Positions 43,111-51,324 of a stretch of DNA of 64,000 bases are shown piece after piece. Source of the DNA: SHVZ01 sp041906305 (GTDB lineage Bacteria > Pseudomonadota > Alphaproteobacteria > SHVZ01); contig JAYRJL010000006.1 in the NCBI GenBank assembly GCA_041906305.1, forward strand, positions 62,001 through 126,000, read 5' to 3'. The notes under the pieces are model-generated. The model made no database searches. It had not been told where the DNA came from and saw only the letters and a program-made list of their open reading frames with translations. The position numbers were made by a program, and so were the translations under genes. Positions within the stretch are counted from its first letter, which is position 1, and every line of letters begins with the position of its first letter.

Positions 43111-43559
43111 CAGAGCGCTCCGCAGCCGCCGAGGGTCACCGCGACCTCGCGGCTCGCGGTCCACAGGCTGCCGTCCTTCATCTCGGCGACCGCGATCACT
43201 TTCTCGCTCGAGGCCAGCCGGATGCGGAGCGAGACCTCGGCCCTGCCGTTGTGCGGGCCGAGCCTGACGCTGATCACGCCGGGATTGGGGTTGCCGTCGG
43301 CGACGACGTGGATCGCCGTCACGTGGTCGGCGTCCGTCATCGGGCTCTCGACCGAGACCGTCAGCGGCACCGCGTTGCCGTTGTCGGCGATGTCGGGCGC
43401 GGTCAGCGTGACGCGGCCGTGCTGCGGCGCGCCCCGCACGAGCTTCCGCAGCAGCTCGGCCGCCGCCTGCGGCGTGGCCTCCGCCGCCCTCGGCAGCAGC
43501 GCCAGCAGCGAGGCCGTCGTGAGCGCGCCCGCGCCGAGGATGAGGCCGCGCCGGTCCAT
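43110..43559 (-). CDS. soxY: Thiosulfate oxidation carrier protein SoxY
   Basis: Sulfur-substrate carrier, 149 residues. The N-terminus MDRRGLILGAGALTTASLLALL is a twin-arginine signal, consistent with Tat export. The swinging-arm cysteine is C146 in the C-terminal VTLGGCGAL; the canonical end is GGCGG, so the last two residues differ. The Sox cycle attaches sulfane sulfur to this cysteine. SoxZ and a c-type cytochrome are its immediate neighbours; soxAX, soxB and soxCD are not in the window. Confidence 0.9.
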   Translation of the reverse strand: MDRRGLILGAGALTTASLLALLPRAAEATPQAAAELLRKLVRGAPQHGRVTLTAPDIADNGNAVPLTVSVESPMTDADHVTAIHVVADGNPNPGVISVRLGPHNGRAEVSLRIRLASSEKVIAVAEMKDGSLWTASREVAVTLGGCGAL

Positions 43560-43561
43560 GG

Positions 43562-43948
43562 CTACTTCGTCGCTTCCTTGAGGTAGGCGATGACGTCCTT
43601 GATCTGCGATTCCTGCTTCATGCCGGGGAACGCCATCTTGTTGCCCGGGATGAAGGTGCGCGGGTTCTCGATGTACTTGGCGAGGTTCGCCTCGTCCCAG
43701 ACGACGTTCGAGCCCTTGAGCGGCGGCGAATAGGCGAAACCCTCCTTGGTGCCGGCCTTGGCGCCGAGCACGCCGTGCAGGTTCGGCCCGACCCCGTGCC
43801 GGCCCCCGGCCTCCACCGAGTGGCAGGCCTTGCACACCGCGAAGCGCTTCTCGCCTTCCGCGGCGTTCTGCGCCCGGGACGCCGAAGACGCGGCAAGCAC
43901 CGCCGAAAAAATCATCACCTGTCCGATGATCCTGACGCCGCGCGCCAT
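43562..43948 (-). CDS. Periplasmic c-type cytochrome (class I)
   Basis: Mono-heme cytochrome c, 128 residues. A signal peptide (residues 1-26, cleaved before QNAAEGEKRF) leads to CKACHS (C39, C42, H43) and the methionine ligand in GNKMAFPGM (M105). The fold resembles cytochrome c2/c552. It is the first gene of the soxYZ run, with 2 bases before soxY, and could be the electron acceptor for a Sox or SQR-linked step. No soxX-type sequence features were found. Confidence 0.9.
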   Translation of the reverse strand: MARGVRIIGQVMIFSAVLAASSASRAQNAAEGEKRFAVCKACHSVEAGGRHGVGPNLHGVLGAKAGTKEGFAYSPPLKGSNVVWDEANLAKYIENPRTFIPGNKMAFPGMKQESQIKDVIAYLKEATK

Positions 43949-44059
43949 CGCCGTCTCCTCGCAGATCGTGCCGGCGTGGATATCCCCGATCATGGCGATC
44001 CCCGTCAAGCGCCCCGCCGTGGTAGCCTCGCCTTCCGATCCCCTCTTCACGCGTTCTTC

Positions 44060-45265
44060 ATGCTTGCGCCCGGCGCCCGGCCGCCTCTCATCATCCTGGT
44101 TCTGGCGACCGCCATCGGCGGCATCTCGCTGAACATCTTCATCCCGTCGATGCCCGGACTCGCGCGCTACTTCGCGACCGACATCGCGACCGTGCAGCTC
44201 ACGCTGACGCTCTATCTCGCCGGCATCGCCGCGGGGCAGCTCGTCTACGGTCCGCTCTCCGACCACTACGGCCGCCGGCCGCTGATGCTGGCAGGCCTCG
44301 GCCTCTATGCCGTCTCGGCGCTGGTCGCGAGCCTGGCGCAGAGCATCGAGGTCCTGATCCTCGGCCGCATCGCGCAGGCGCTCGGCGGCTGCGCCGGCAT
44401 CGTGATCACGCGCGCGATCATCCGCGACGTCTACGACCGCGACCGCGGCGCCTCGGTGCTGGGATACGTCACCATGGCGATGACGATCGCGCCGGCGATG
44501 GCACCGGTGATCGGCGGCTACCTCGACCATTGGATCGGCTGGCGCGCCGGGCTCTGGGTGCTCACCGCCTACGGCGCGCTGCTCCTCGCCGGATGCTTCT
44601 TCCACCTGCCCGAGACGCTCAAGGACCCGCAGCCGACGATCGGCTTCGCCCCCGTGCTCCGGAGCTATCGCGTGCTGCTGAAGCGCCCCGCCTTCGTCGG
44701 ATTCGCGATCGGCACCGGCTGCTCGACCACCTGCTTCTTCTCCTTCCTCGCCGGCGCGCCCTACCTGATGATCGAGGTGCTGCAGCGGCCGCCCAGCGAC
44801 TACGGCGTCTGGTTCGTCATCGTCTCCTTCGGCTACTTCATCGGCAATTTCATCTCGGGCCGGCTCTCCCGCCGCTTCGGCGTCGAGCGGATGGTCGCCG
44901 TCGGCTCGGCCTTGGTGCTGTTCGGCAGCTTCGCCATGCTGGCGCATGCGCTGATCCTGCCGCTGGCGCCGGCCGGCATCTTCGCACCGGCGATGTTCGT
45001 GGCGATGGGCAACGGCGTCGGCCAGCCGAACGGCATCGCCGGCGCGATCAGCGTCGACCCGACGCGGGCGGGCGCGGCGTCCGGCGTCGTCGGATTCCTG
45101 CAGATGGCGCTCGGCGCCGTCGGCACCGTGATCGTCGGCCACACGCTGGGCGCGACGCTGCTGCCGGTGGCGCTCGTCATCGTCGCGTTCGCGATCGTCT
45201 CGGCACTGGCCTTCGTGCTCGCGACGAGGCGCCGGCAAGGCTTGCCAGGGCCGGTCGAGCGATAG
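44060..45265 (+). CDS. Bcr/CflA family multidrug efflux MFS transporter
   Basis: Drug:proton antiporter of 401 residues and 12 transmembrane helices. YGPLSDHYGRRPLMLAGLGLY is MFS motif A, and ALGGCAGIVITRAIIRDVYDRDR matches motif C-adjacent residues of the Bcr/CflA group. ATG 44060 gives a short N-terminus before the first helix. It is divergent from the cytochrome gene and precedes the patatin gene by 13 bases. The substrate is unknown; sulfonamide and bicyclomycin export is the family prototype. Confidence 0.85.
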   Translation: MLAPGARPPLIILVLATAIGGISLNIFIPSMPGLARYFATDIATVQLTLTLYLAGIAAGQLVYGPLSDHYGRRPLMLAGLGLYAVSALVASLAQSIEVLILGRIAQALGGCAGIVITRAIIRDVYDRDRGASVLGYVTMAMTIAPAMAPVIGGYLDHWIGWRAGLWVLTAYGALLLAGCFFHLPETLKDPQPTIGFAPVLRSYRVLLKRPAFVGFAIGTGCSTTCFFSFLAGAPYLMIEVLQRPPSDYGVWFVIVSFGYFIGNFISGRLSRRFGVERMVAVGSALVLFGSFAMLAHALILPLAPAGIFAPAMFVAMGNGVGQPNGIAGAISVDPTRAGAASGVVGFLQMALGAVGTVIVGHTLGATLLPVALVIVAFAIVSALAFVLATRRRQGLPGPVER

Positions 45266-45278
45266 AGATTACGCGGCG

Positions 45279-46232
45279 ATGGCGACCCAGAACACGCACC
45301 GGCGACCGAAGATCGGACTTGCTCTGGGATCCGGCGTCGCGCGCGGCTGGGCCCATCTCGGCGTGCTGCGCGCGCTCGCCCGCCACGGCATCCAGCCCGA
45401 CCTGATCGCCGGCACCTCGATCGGGGCGCTCGTCGGCGGCGCCCATCTCAGCAACCGCGCGCCGACCCTCGAAGCCTGGGCGCGGGGCCTGACCAAGCTC
45501 AAGGTCGTCTCCTTCCTCGACGTGAAGCTCGGCGGCGGCGGCATGTTCGGCGGCAACCGGCTGGTCCAGGAGATGGAGCGGAATTTCGGCGAGCTGTCGA
45601 TCGAGCACCTGTCCGCGCCGTTCACCGCGGTCGCGGCCGATCTCGGAACCGGGCACGAGGTTTGGCTCAACTCAGGTCGGATGATCGACGCGCTCCGCGC
45701 CTCCTTCTCGCTCCCCGGCGTGTTCCCGCCGGTGAGGATCGACGATCGCTGGCTCGTGGACGGCGCGCTGGTGAACCCGGTGCCGGTCTCGGTCTGCCGC
45801 GCGATGGGGGCGGAGATCATCATCGCCGTGAACCTGCACGCCGACATCATCGGCAAGGCGCGCGTGCCGGGAAAGGCCTACCAGGCCGTCGCCGGCTTCG
45901 ATCTCCTCACCGAGCTCGAGACGGCCGAGCCCGAGGACAAGAGCTGGCGACTCGACTCCTTCCTCAACAAGATGTTCGGGCGCCAGCCGGACGCGCCCTC
46001 GATGTTCGGCGTCATGGTCTCCGCGCTCAACATCGTCCAGGACCGGCTGTCGCGATCCAGGCTCGCGGGCGAGCCGCCGGACGTCGCGATCAATCCGCGC
46101 GTCGGCCATATCGGGCTGCTCGAGTTCCACCGGGCGGCCGAGGTGATCGACGAGGGCGAGGCGGCGGTCGAACGCGCGATGCCGGATATCAAGGCGGCGC
46201 TCGCGGTTCTGGGATATATCCGTCAGCACTAG
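45279..46232 (+). CDS. Patatin-like phospholipase (RssA-like)
   Basis: Serine acyl hydrolase of 317 residues. The oxyanion loop is GLALGSGVARGWAHLGVLRAL, the nucleophile elbow is GTSIGALVGG, and the catalytic aspartate is in DGALVNPVPV. This is a complete patatin dyad. RssA/YlbK-type proteins of this length are cytoplasmic lipases of uncertain role. It follows the exporter closely and is followed after 20 bases by the SnoaL-like gene. Confidence 0.88.
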   Translation: MATQNTHRRPKIGLALGSGVARGWAHLGVLRALARHGIQPDLIAGTSIGALVGGAHLSNRAPTLEAWARGLTKLKVVSFLDVKLGGGGMFGGNRLVQEMERNFGELSIEHLSAPFTAVAADLGTGHEVWLNSGRMIDALRASFSLPGVFPPVRIDDRWLVDGALVNPVPVSVCRAMGAEIIIAVNLHADIIGKARVPGKAYQAVAGFDLLTELETAEPEDKSWRLDSFLNKMFGRQPDAPSMFGVMVSALNIVQDRLSRSRLAGEPPDVAINPRVGHIGLLEFHRAAEVIDEGEAAVERAMPDIKAALAVLGYIRQH

Positions 46233-46252
46233 ATTCCAAGGAGCTGCCGACC

Positions 46253-46657
46253 ATGCAGTCGATGACGGCCGAAACCGTCCGCCTCTACTACGACCGCTTC
46301 AACGCCGGCGACTGGGAAGGCATGGTCTCGCTCCTCTCCGAGGATGTGGCTCACGACCTGAACCAGGGCGGCCGCGAGATCGGCCGGAAGGCGTTCCTCG
46401 CTTTCATGAAGCGCATGGAGCGCTCCTACAAGGAGAAGCTCGAGGACATCGTGATCCTCGGCTACGGGTCGCGCATCGCCGCCGAGTACATGGTGGTCGG
46501 CAAGTACCTCAAGACCGACGAAGGCCTGCCGCCGGCGACCGGCCAGACCTACAGCCTGCCGGGCGGCGCCTTCTTCGAGCTCGCCGACGGGCGGATCACG
46601 CGCGTCACCAACTACTACAATCTGCAGGAATGGCTCCGGCTGATCGGCGCCAAGTAG
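46253..46657 (+). CDS. SnoaL-like (NTF2-fold) protein
   Basis: Small alpha+beta barrel protein of 134 residues. ETVRLYYDRFNAGDWEGMVSLLSEDV is the standard NTF2/SnoaL opening (core YYDRFNAGDWEGM) and FFELADGRITRVTNYYN the ending. Such folds include isomerases, hydrolases and binding proteins, and the reaction cannot be named here. An AAGGAG site 10 bases before the ATG fixes the start. Confidence 0.8.
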   Translation: MQSMTAETVRLYYDRFNAGDWEGMVSLLSEDVAHDLNQGGREIGRKAFLAFMKRMERSYKEKLEDIVILGYGSRIAAEYMVVGKYLKTDEGLPPATGQTYSLPGGAFFELADGRITRVTNYYNLQEWLRLIGAK

Positions 46658-46662
46658 GCCCC

Positions 46663-47247
46663 GTGCAGATCCGGCCGGTCACCGGAGAAGCGCTCCGCCG
46701 CTACATCCCGGATCTCGCGCGGCTCCGCATCCAGGTGTTCCGCGACTGGCCCTATCTCTACGAGGGCGACGAATCCTACGAGCGCAATTATCTGGAAACC
46801 TACATCTGCTCGGCGCGCGCGGTCGTCGTCCTTGCGCTCGACGGCGAGCGTGCGGTCGGCGCCTCGACAGCGCTTCCGCTCGCCGACGAGGCCGGCTACG
46901 TCACCCGGCCGTTCGTCGAGCGCGGATTGGATCTCGATCGATTATTCTACTTCGGAGAGAGCGTGCTCGACCGCCGCTACCGCGGCCGGGGCATCGGGGT
47001 GCGCTTCTTCGAGGAGCGCGAGACGCACGCGCGCTCGTTCGGCACCTACGAGACCGCCTGCTTCTGCGCGGTCCAGCGTCCAGACGATCACCCGATGAAG
47101 CCCGCCGGCTACGTGCCGCTCGACGAGTTCTGGTCCAGGCGCGGCTACGCGAAGGATCCCGGCTTCGTCACGCATTTCCCTTGGCGCGACATCGGCGCGG
47201 ATGACGAGACCGAGAAGCCGATGACCTTCTGGTTCAAGCGGCTCTGA
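46663..47247 (+). CDS. GNAT family N-acetyltransferase
   Basis: Acetyl-CoA-dependent acetyltransferase of 194 residues. YRGRGIGVRFFEERE is motif A (the acetyl-CoA loop), with a strand ESVLDRRYRG before it. The start is taken as GTG 46663, close after the previous stop. The substrate is unknown. Its stop overlaps the next start as TGATG. Confidence 0.78.
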   Translation: MQIRPVTGEALRRYIPDLARLRIQVFRDWPYLYEGDESYERNYLETYICSARAVVVLALDGERAVGASTALPLADEAGYVTRPFVERGLDLDRLFYFGESVLDRRYRGRGIGVRFFEERETHARSFGTYETACFCAVQRPDDHPMKPAGYVPLDEFWSRRGYAKDPGFVTHFPWRDIGADDETEKPMTFWFKRL

Positions 47248-47669
47248 TGGATCCCTGGACCCTCGGCGGGCTCTTCGTCACCTCGTTCCTGGCGGCGACG
47301 GTGCTGCCGATGTCGTCGGAGGCGGTGCTTGCCGGCGTGGCGCTGGCCACGACCACCGACAAGCTGCTGCTGCTCGCCGTCGCGACCATCGCCAATACGC
47401 TGGGCTCGATCCTCAACTGGAGCCTGGGACGCTGGGGCGCGCATTTCCGCGACCGGCCCTGGTTTCCGGTGAAGCCCGCGACCTATGACAAGGCCGCCGA
47501 CCGCTTCCGGCACTGGGGCACCTGGTCGCTGCTGCTATCGTGGATCCCCATCATCGGGGACCCGCTGACCTTGATCGCAGGAGCTGCCGGCATCCGCTTC
47601 CTGCCCTTCGTCGTGCTGGTTGCCATCGGCAAGACCGCGCGCTACGCCCTCGTCCTCGCCCTCTTCTAG
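47247..47669 (+). CDS. YqaA/DedA-related small membrane protein
   Basis: Membrane protein of 140 residues with about three hydrophobic segments (5-35, 45-60, 92-140). TVLPMSSEAVLAGV and NTLGSILNWSLGRWG are the YqaA-family motifs, related to DedA (SNARE-associated Golgi) proteins. ISSIP-like ExoD motifs are absent. DedA relatives act in lipid scrambling and membrane homeostasis; the specific role here is unknown. Confidence 0.82.
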   Translation: MDPWTLGGLFVTSFLAATVLPMSSEAVLAGVALATTTDKLLLLAVATIANTLGSILNWSLGRWGAHFRDRPWFPVKPATYDKAADRFRHWGTWSLLLSWIPIIGDPLTLIAGAAGIRFLPFVVLVAIGKTARYALVLALF

Positions 47670-47676
47670 GCTCTCC

Positions 47677-48909
47677 ATGACGCACGCCAATCTCCGCATC
47701 GACATCGCCCGCCTGATGGACCGGCTCGACCGGCTCGCCCAGGTCGGCGCGATCGAGGGCGGCGGCAATGCGCGCCTCGCCCTGACCGACCGGGACAAGG
47801 AGGGCCGTGACCTGGTGATCGGCTGGATGAAGGCGCTCGGGCTCGCGGTCACCGTGGACGCGATCGGCAACGTCTTCGCCCGGCGCAAGGGGCGGAAGGA
47901 CCTGCCGCCGCTGATGACCGGCTCGCATATCGACACGGTCCGCACCGGCGGACGCTACGACGGCAACTACGGCGTGCTCGCGGGGCTCGAGGTGGTCGAG
48001 GTGCTGAACCAGGCCGGCATCGAGACCGAGCGGCCGATCACGATCGCCTTCTTCACCAACGAGGAAGGGGCGCGCTTTCATCCCGACATGATGGGAAGCC
48101 TGACCTATGTCGGCGGCATACCGCTGGACGAGGCGCTGGCCGCCACCGACCGCGACGGCATGTCGGTCGGCGACGAGCTCCGCCGCATCGGCTACGCCGG
48201 GCCGGAGCCGGTCGGGAAACCCAGCGTCCATCGCTTCGTCGAGCTGCATATCGAGCAGGGACCGGTGCTCGATCGCGAGAGCATCACCATCGGCGCGGTC
48301 GACACGCTGCAGGGCATCTCGTGGACCGAGTTCACGATCAAAGGCACCTCCAACCATGCCGGCACCACGCCGATGCGGCTTCGGCACGACGCCGGCTACG
48401 TCGCCGCCGAGCTGACCTCCTTCGTGCGCCGGCTGGCCAACGAGATCGGCGGCGACCAGGTCGGCACCGTGGGCTCGGTGAAGCTCTTCCCCGATCTGAT
48501 CAACGTGATCCCGAACAGGGCGGTGGTCACCGTCGACATCCGCAACACCGACGAAGCGAAGCTCAAAGAAGCCGAGCGGCGGGTGCTGGCATTCGCCGAG
48601 GAAACGACGAAGGCCGAGGGCTGCACGGTCGAGGCCAAGCGCCTCGCCCGCTTCGAGCCGGTGATCTTCGATGCCGGCATGGCGGACCTGATCGAGCGCA
48701 CCGCGAAGGGCCTGGGCTTCTCTGTCCGGCGCATGACCTCGGGCGCCGGACACGACGCTCAGATGATGCAGCGGGTGGCGCCGACGGCGATGATCTTCGT
48801 GCCCTCGGTCGACGGCATCAGCCACAACGTCCGCGAGTTCACCAAGCCCGACGACCTGGAGGCCGGCGCCAACGTGCTGCTCCAGGTGATGCTGGAACTC
48901 GCCGGCTAG
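47677..48909 (+). CDS. Zn-dependent hydrolase, N-carbamoyl-L-amino acid hydrolase/allantoate amidohydrolase family
   Basis: M20-type amidohydrolase of 410 residues. Metal ligands are H (GSHIDTV), D (GRYDGNYGVL), EE (TNEEGARF), H (LHIEQGPVL) and the C-terminal H (SGAGHDAQMM). STSNHAG-type dimer-domain motif GTSNHAGTTPM is present. The family hydrolyses carbamoylated amino acids, ureidoglycine or allantoate in nitrogen salvage. It cannot be assigned further without substrate data; no purine genes are nearby. Confidence 0.85.
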   Translation: MTHANLRIDIARLMDRLDRLAQVGAIEGGGNARLALTDRDKEGRDLVIGWMKALGLAVTVDAIGNVFARRKGRKDLPPLMTGSHIDTVRTGGRYDGNYGVLAGLEVVEVLNQAGIETERPITIAFFTNEEGARFHPDMMGSLTYVGGIPLDEALAATDRDGMSVGDELRRIGYAGPEPVGKPSVHRFVELHIEQGPVLDRESITIGAVDTLQGISWTEFTIKGTSNHAGTTPMRLRHDAGYVAAELTSFVRRLANEIGGDQVGTVGSVKLFPDLINVIPNRAVVTVDIRNTDEAKLKEAERRVLAFAEETTKAEGCTVEAKRLARFEPVIFDAGMADLIERTAKGLGFSVRRMTSGAGHDAQMMQRVAPTAMIFVPSVDGISHNVREFTKPDDLEAGANVLLQVMLELAG

Positions 48910-49718
48910 CTCAGGCGCTCGAGGAACTCCAAGACCCGGTCCGCGAGGCCGAAGTCCGGAAGGTCGTTGTGGTCGGCGCCGGGGATGAAGACGCCGAGCT
49001 TCGGCTGGGCGGCCGCCGCGAACAGCCGCCTTCCGTGCGACGCGGGAATCACCGAGTCCGCCTCGCCATGTACGACCAGCAGCGGCGCCGCGATCCGGGA
49101 GATGCGGCTCAGGTTGTCGAAGCGGTCGAGCACCAGCCATCGCGCCGGCACGAACCGGTAGATCTCGGCCGCGCGCTCGTGGACCGAGGTGAACGGCGCC
49201 TGCAGCACCAGCCCCTGCATCGGCGCCTTCTCGGCTGCGGCGGCGGCGGCAAGACGGGTCGCGATGCCGCCGCCGAGGCTTTCGCCCCAGAGAACCGTCC
49301 GCGTCCGTGGCACCGACGGAGCGAGCGCGGCGAGCACCGCCCGGCCATCGGCGAGCAGACCCTCCTCCGTCGGCTGGCCGGCGGCGCCGCCATAGCCCCG
49401 GTATGGCGCCAGGACGACGCCGTAGCCGCGCGCCGCCAAGGGCATGACCAGAGAAAGCCGGTGACCGTGATGGCCGGCATTGCCATGGAACAGGACCAGG
49501 GTCGACCGTCCCACCTCCGAAGGCCGGTGCCAGGCCGTGAGAGCGATACCGTCCTCGGTCCGCACGGGCAGGGCGTGGAAGCCCGCAGCCGACAGCTCGG
49601 CGGCGTTCGGCAGCGAGCGGTCCGGGTGATAGAGCAGGGCACGCTGCCCGACGAACATCAGGCCGACGAGCAGCATCCAGCCCGCGACGATCCACCCGAG
49701 AAGCGTGACGAAAGTCAT
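48906..49718 (-). CDS. Membrane-anchored alpha/beta hydrolase
   Basis: Protein of 270 residues. An N-terminal transmembrane anchor (about 4-24) precedes an alpha/beta hydrolase fold of the BEM46/ABHD13 type. LFHGNAGHHGHR is the oxyanion region, GESLGGG the nucleophile elbow, HGEADSVIP the acid and GADHNDLP the histidine. The triad is complete. The substrate is unknown. It overlaps the convergent amidohydrolase stop by 4 bases and is divergent from gpmI. Confidence 0.84.
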   Translation of the reverse strand: MTFVTLLGWIVAGWMLLVGLMFVGQRALLYHPDRSLPNAAELSAAGFHALPVRTEDGIALTAWHRPSEVGRSTLVLFHGNAGHHGHRLSLVMPLAARGYGVVLAPYRGYGGAAGQPTEEGLLADGRAVLAALAPSVPRTRTVLWGESLGGGIATRLAAAAAAEKAPMQGLVLQAPFTSVHERAAEIYRFVPARWLVLDRFDNLSRISRIAAPLLVVHGEADSVIPASHGRRLFAAAAQPKLGVFIPGADHNDLPDFGLADRVLEFLERLS

Positions 49719-49764
49719 CCAGGCGAGCCTACCGGCCGCCGCGGGATTCGCCTATATAAGCCAC

Positions 49765-51324
49765 ATGCCGACGCCTTCCTCCCGCCGGCCGAAGCCGGTC
49801 GTGCTCTGCATCCTCGACGGATGGGGCCATCGCGACGAGCCTTCCGAGGACAACGCGATCCTCAAGGCCAGGACGCCGAACCTCGACCGCCTCGCGAAGG
49901 GCGCGCCGGTCTCGTTCCTTGACGCCTCCGAGCTGCATGTGGGCCTGCCGAAGGGCCAGATGGGCAATTCAGAGGTCGGCCACATGAATCTCGGCGCCGG
50001 TCGGGTGGTCATGCAGGACCTGCCCCGGATCGACCAGGCGGTCGAGGACGGCAGCCTCGCGAAGATGGCGCCGCTGACCGATTTCATCGCGAAGCTGAGG
50101 GCCTCCGGCGGCACCTGCCACCTGATGGGGCTGATGTCGCCCGGCGGCGTGCATTCGCACCAGGACCACATCGCGGCGCTGGCGAAGGCGGTATCCGCGG
50201 CCGGCGTGCCGGTCGCCGTGCATGCCTTCCTCGACGGCCGCGACACGCCGCCGAAGAGCGCGCAAGGCTTCCTCGCCAGATTCCTCGCCGATTCCGGCGC
50301 CCGCATCGCCACCGTCATCGGCCGCTACTTCGCCATGGATCGCGACAAGCGCTGGGAGCGGGTCGAGACCGCATGGAAGGCGATCGTGCTGGGCGAAGGC
50401 GACAGGGCGGCCGACGCCAAGAGCGCGGTGGATGCCGCCTATGCCGCCAACAAGACCGACGAGTTCGTGCCGGCGACGGTGATCGCCGGCTACAAGGGCA
50501 TGACCGACGGCGACGGCATCCTGATGGCGAACTTCCGCGCCGACCGGGCGCGCGAGATCCTGTCGTCGCTGCTCGATCCCGAGTTCAACGGCTTCGCGCG
50601 GCCGAAGCAGCCGAAGCTCGCCGCCGCGCTCGGCGTCGCGGAGTACTCGACCGACCTCAACCGCTTCCTCGCCACGCTGTTCCCGCCTGCCTCGCTGACC
50701 CACACGCTGGGCGAGATCGTGGCCGATGCGGGCCTGAAGCAGCTCCGTATCGCCGAGACGGAGAAGTACGCGCACGTCACCTTCTTCTTCAACGGCGGCG
50801 AGGAGCGCGAGTTCAAGGGCGAGAGCCGCATCCTGGTGCCCTCGCCCAAGGTCGCGACATACGACCTCAAGCCCGAGATGTCGGCGCCGGAGGTGACCGA
50901 CAAGCTGGTCGCGGCGATCGAGGCCGGCACCTTCGACCTGATCGTCGTGAACTACGCGAACACCGACATGGTCGGGCACACCGGCGACATGGATGCTGCG
51001 ATCAAGGCGGTCGAGGCGGTGGATGCCTGCGTCGGCCGCGTCGCCTCGGCGGTCGAGAAGGCCGGCGGCGTCATGCTGGTGACCGCCGACCACGGCAATG
51101 CCGAGCAGATGCTCGATCACGAGAGCGGCCAGGCGCACACCGCGCACACCCTCAACCTGGTGCCGGCGATGCTGGTCGGCGCGGGCCACAACATCGGGCT
51201 CGCCGACGGCAGGCTCGCCGACGTGGCGCCGACGCTGCTCGAAGTGATGGACCTGCCGAAGCCGGCCGAGATGACCGGGCGTTCGCTGCTTCGTCCGCCG
51301 GCCGAGCACCGTGCGGCGGACTGA
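49765..51324 (+). CDS. gpmI: 2,3-bisphosphoglycerate-independent phosphoglycerate mutase
   Basis: Glycolytic enzyme of 519 residues that interconverts 3- and 2-phosphoglycerate with two metal ions. CILDGWG and the phospho-serine segment MGNSEVGHMNLGAGRVV are diagnostic. NYANTDMVGHTGD and TADHGNAEQM supply metal ligands in the alkaline-phosphatase-like domain. It heads the block gpmI-envC-ctpA-YibQ-rppH seen in many alphaproteobacteria. The TATATAAG sequence at about 49753-49760 precedes the start by only a few bases. Confidence 0.97.
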   Translation: MPTPSSRRPKPVVLCILDGWGHRDEPSEDNAILKARTPNLDRLAKGAPVSFLDASELHVGLPKGQMGNSEVGHMNLGAGRVVMQDLPRIDQAVEDGSLAKMAPLTDFIAKLRASGGTCHLMGLMSPGGVHSHQDHIAALAKAVSAAGVPVAVHAFLDGRDTPPKSAQGFLARFLADSGARIATVIGRYFAMDRDKRWERVETAWKAIVLGEGDRAADAKSAVDAAYAANKTDEFVPATVIAGYKGMTDGDGILMANFRADRAREILSSLLDPEFNGFARPKQPKLAAALGVAEYSTDLNRFLATLFPPASLTHTLGEIVADAGLKQLRIAETEKYAHVTFFFNGGEEREFKGESRILVPSPKVATYDLKPEMSAPEVTDKLVAAIEAGTFDLIVVNYANTDMVGHTGDMDAAIKAVEAVDACVGRVASAVEKAGGVMLVTADHGNAEQMLDHESGQAHTAHTLNLVPAMLVGAGHNIGLADGRLADVAPTLLEVMDLPKPAEMTGRSLLRPPAEHRAAD

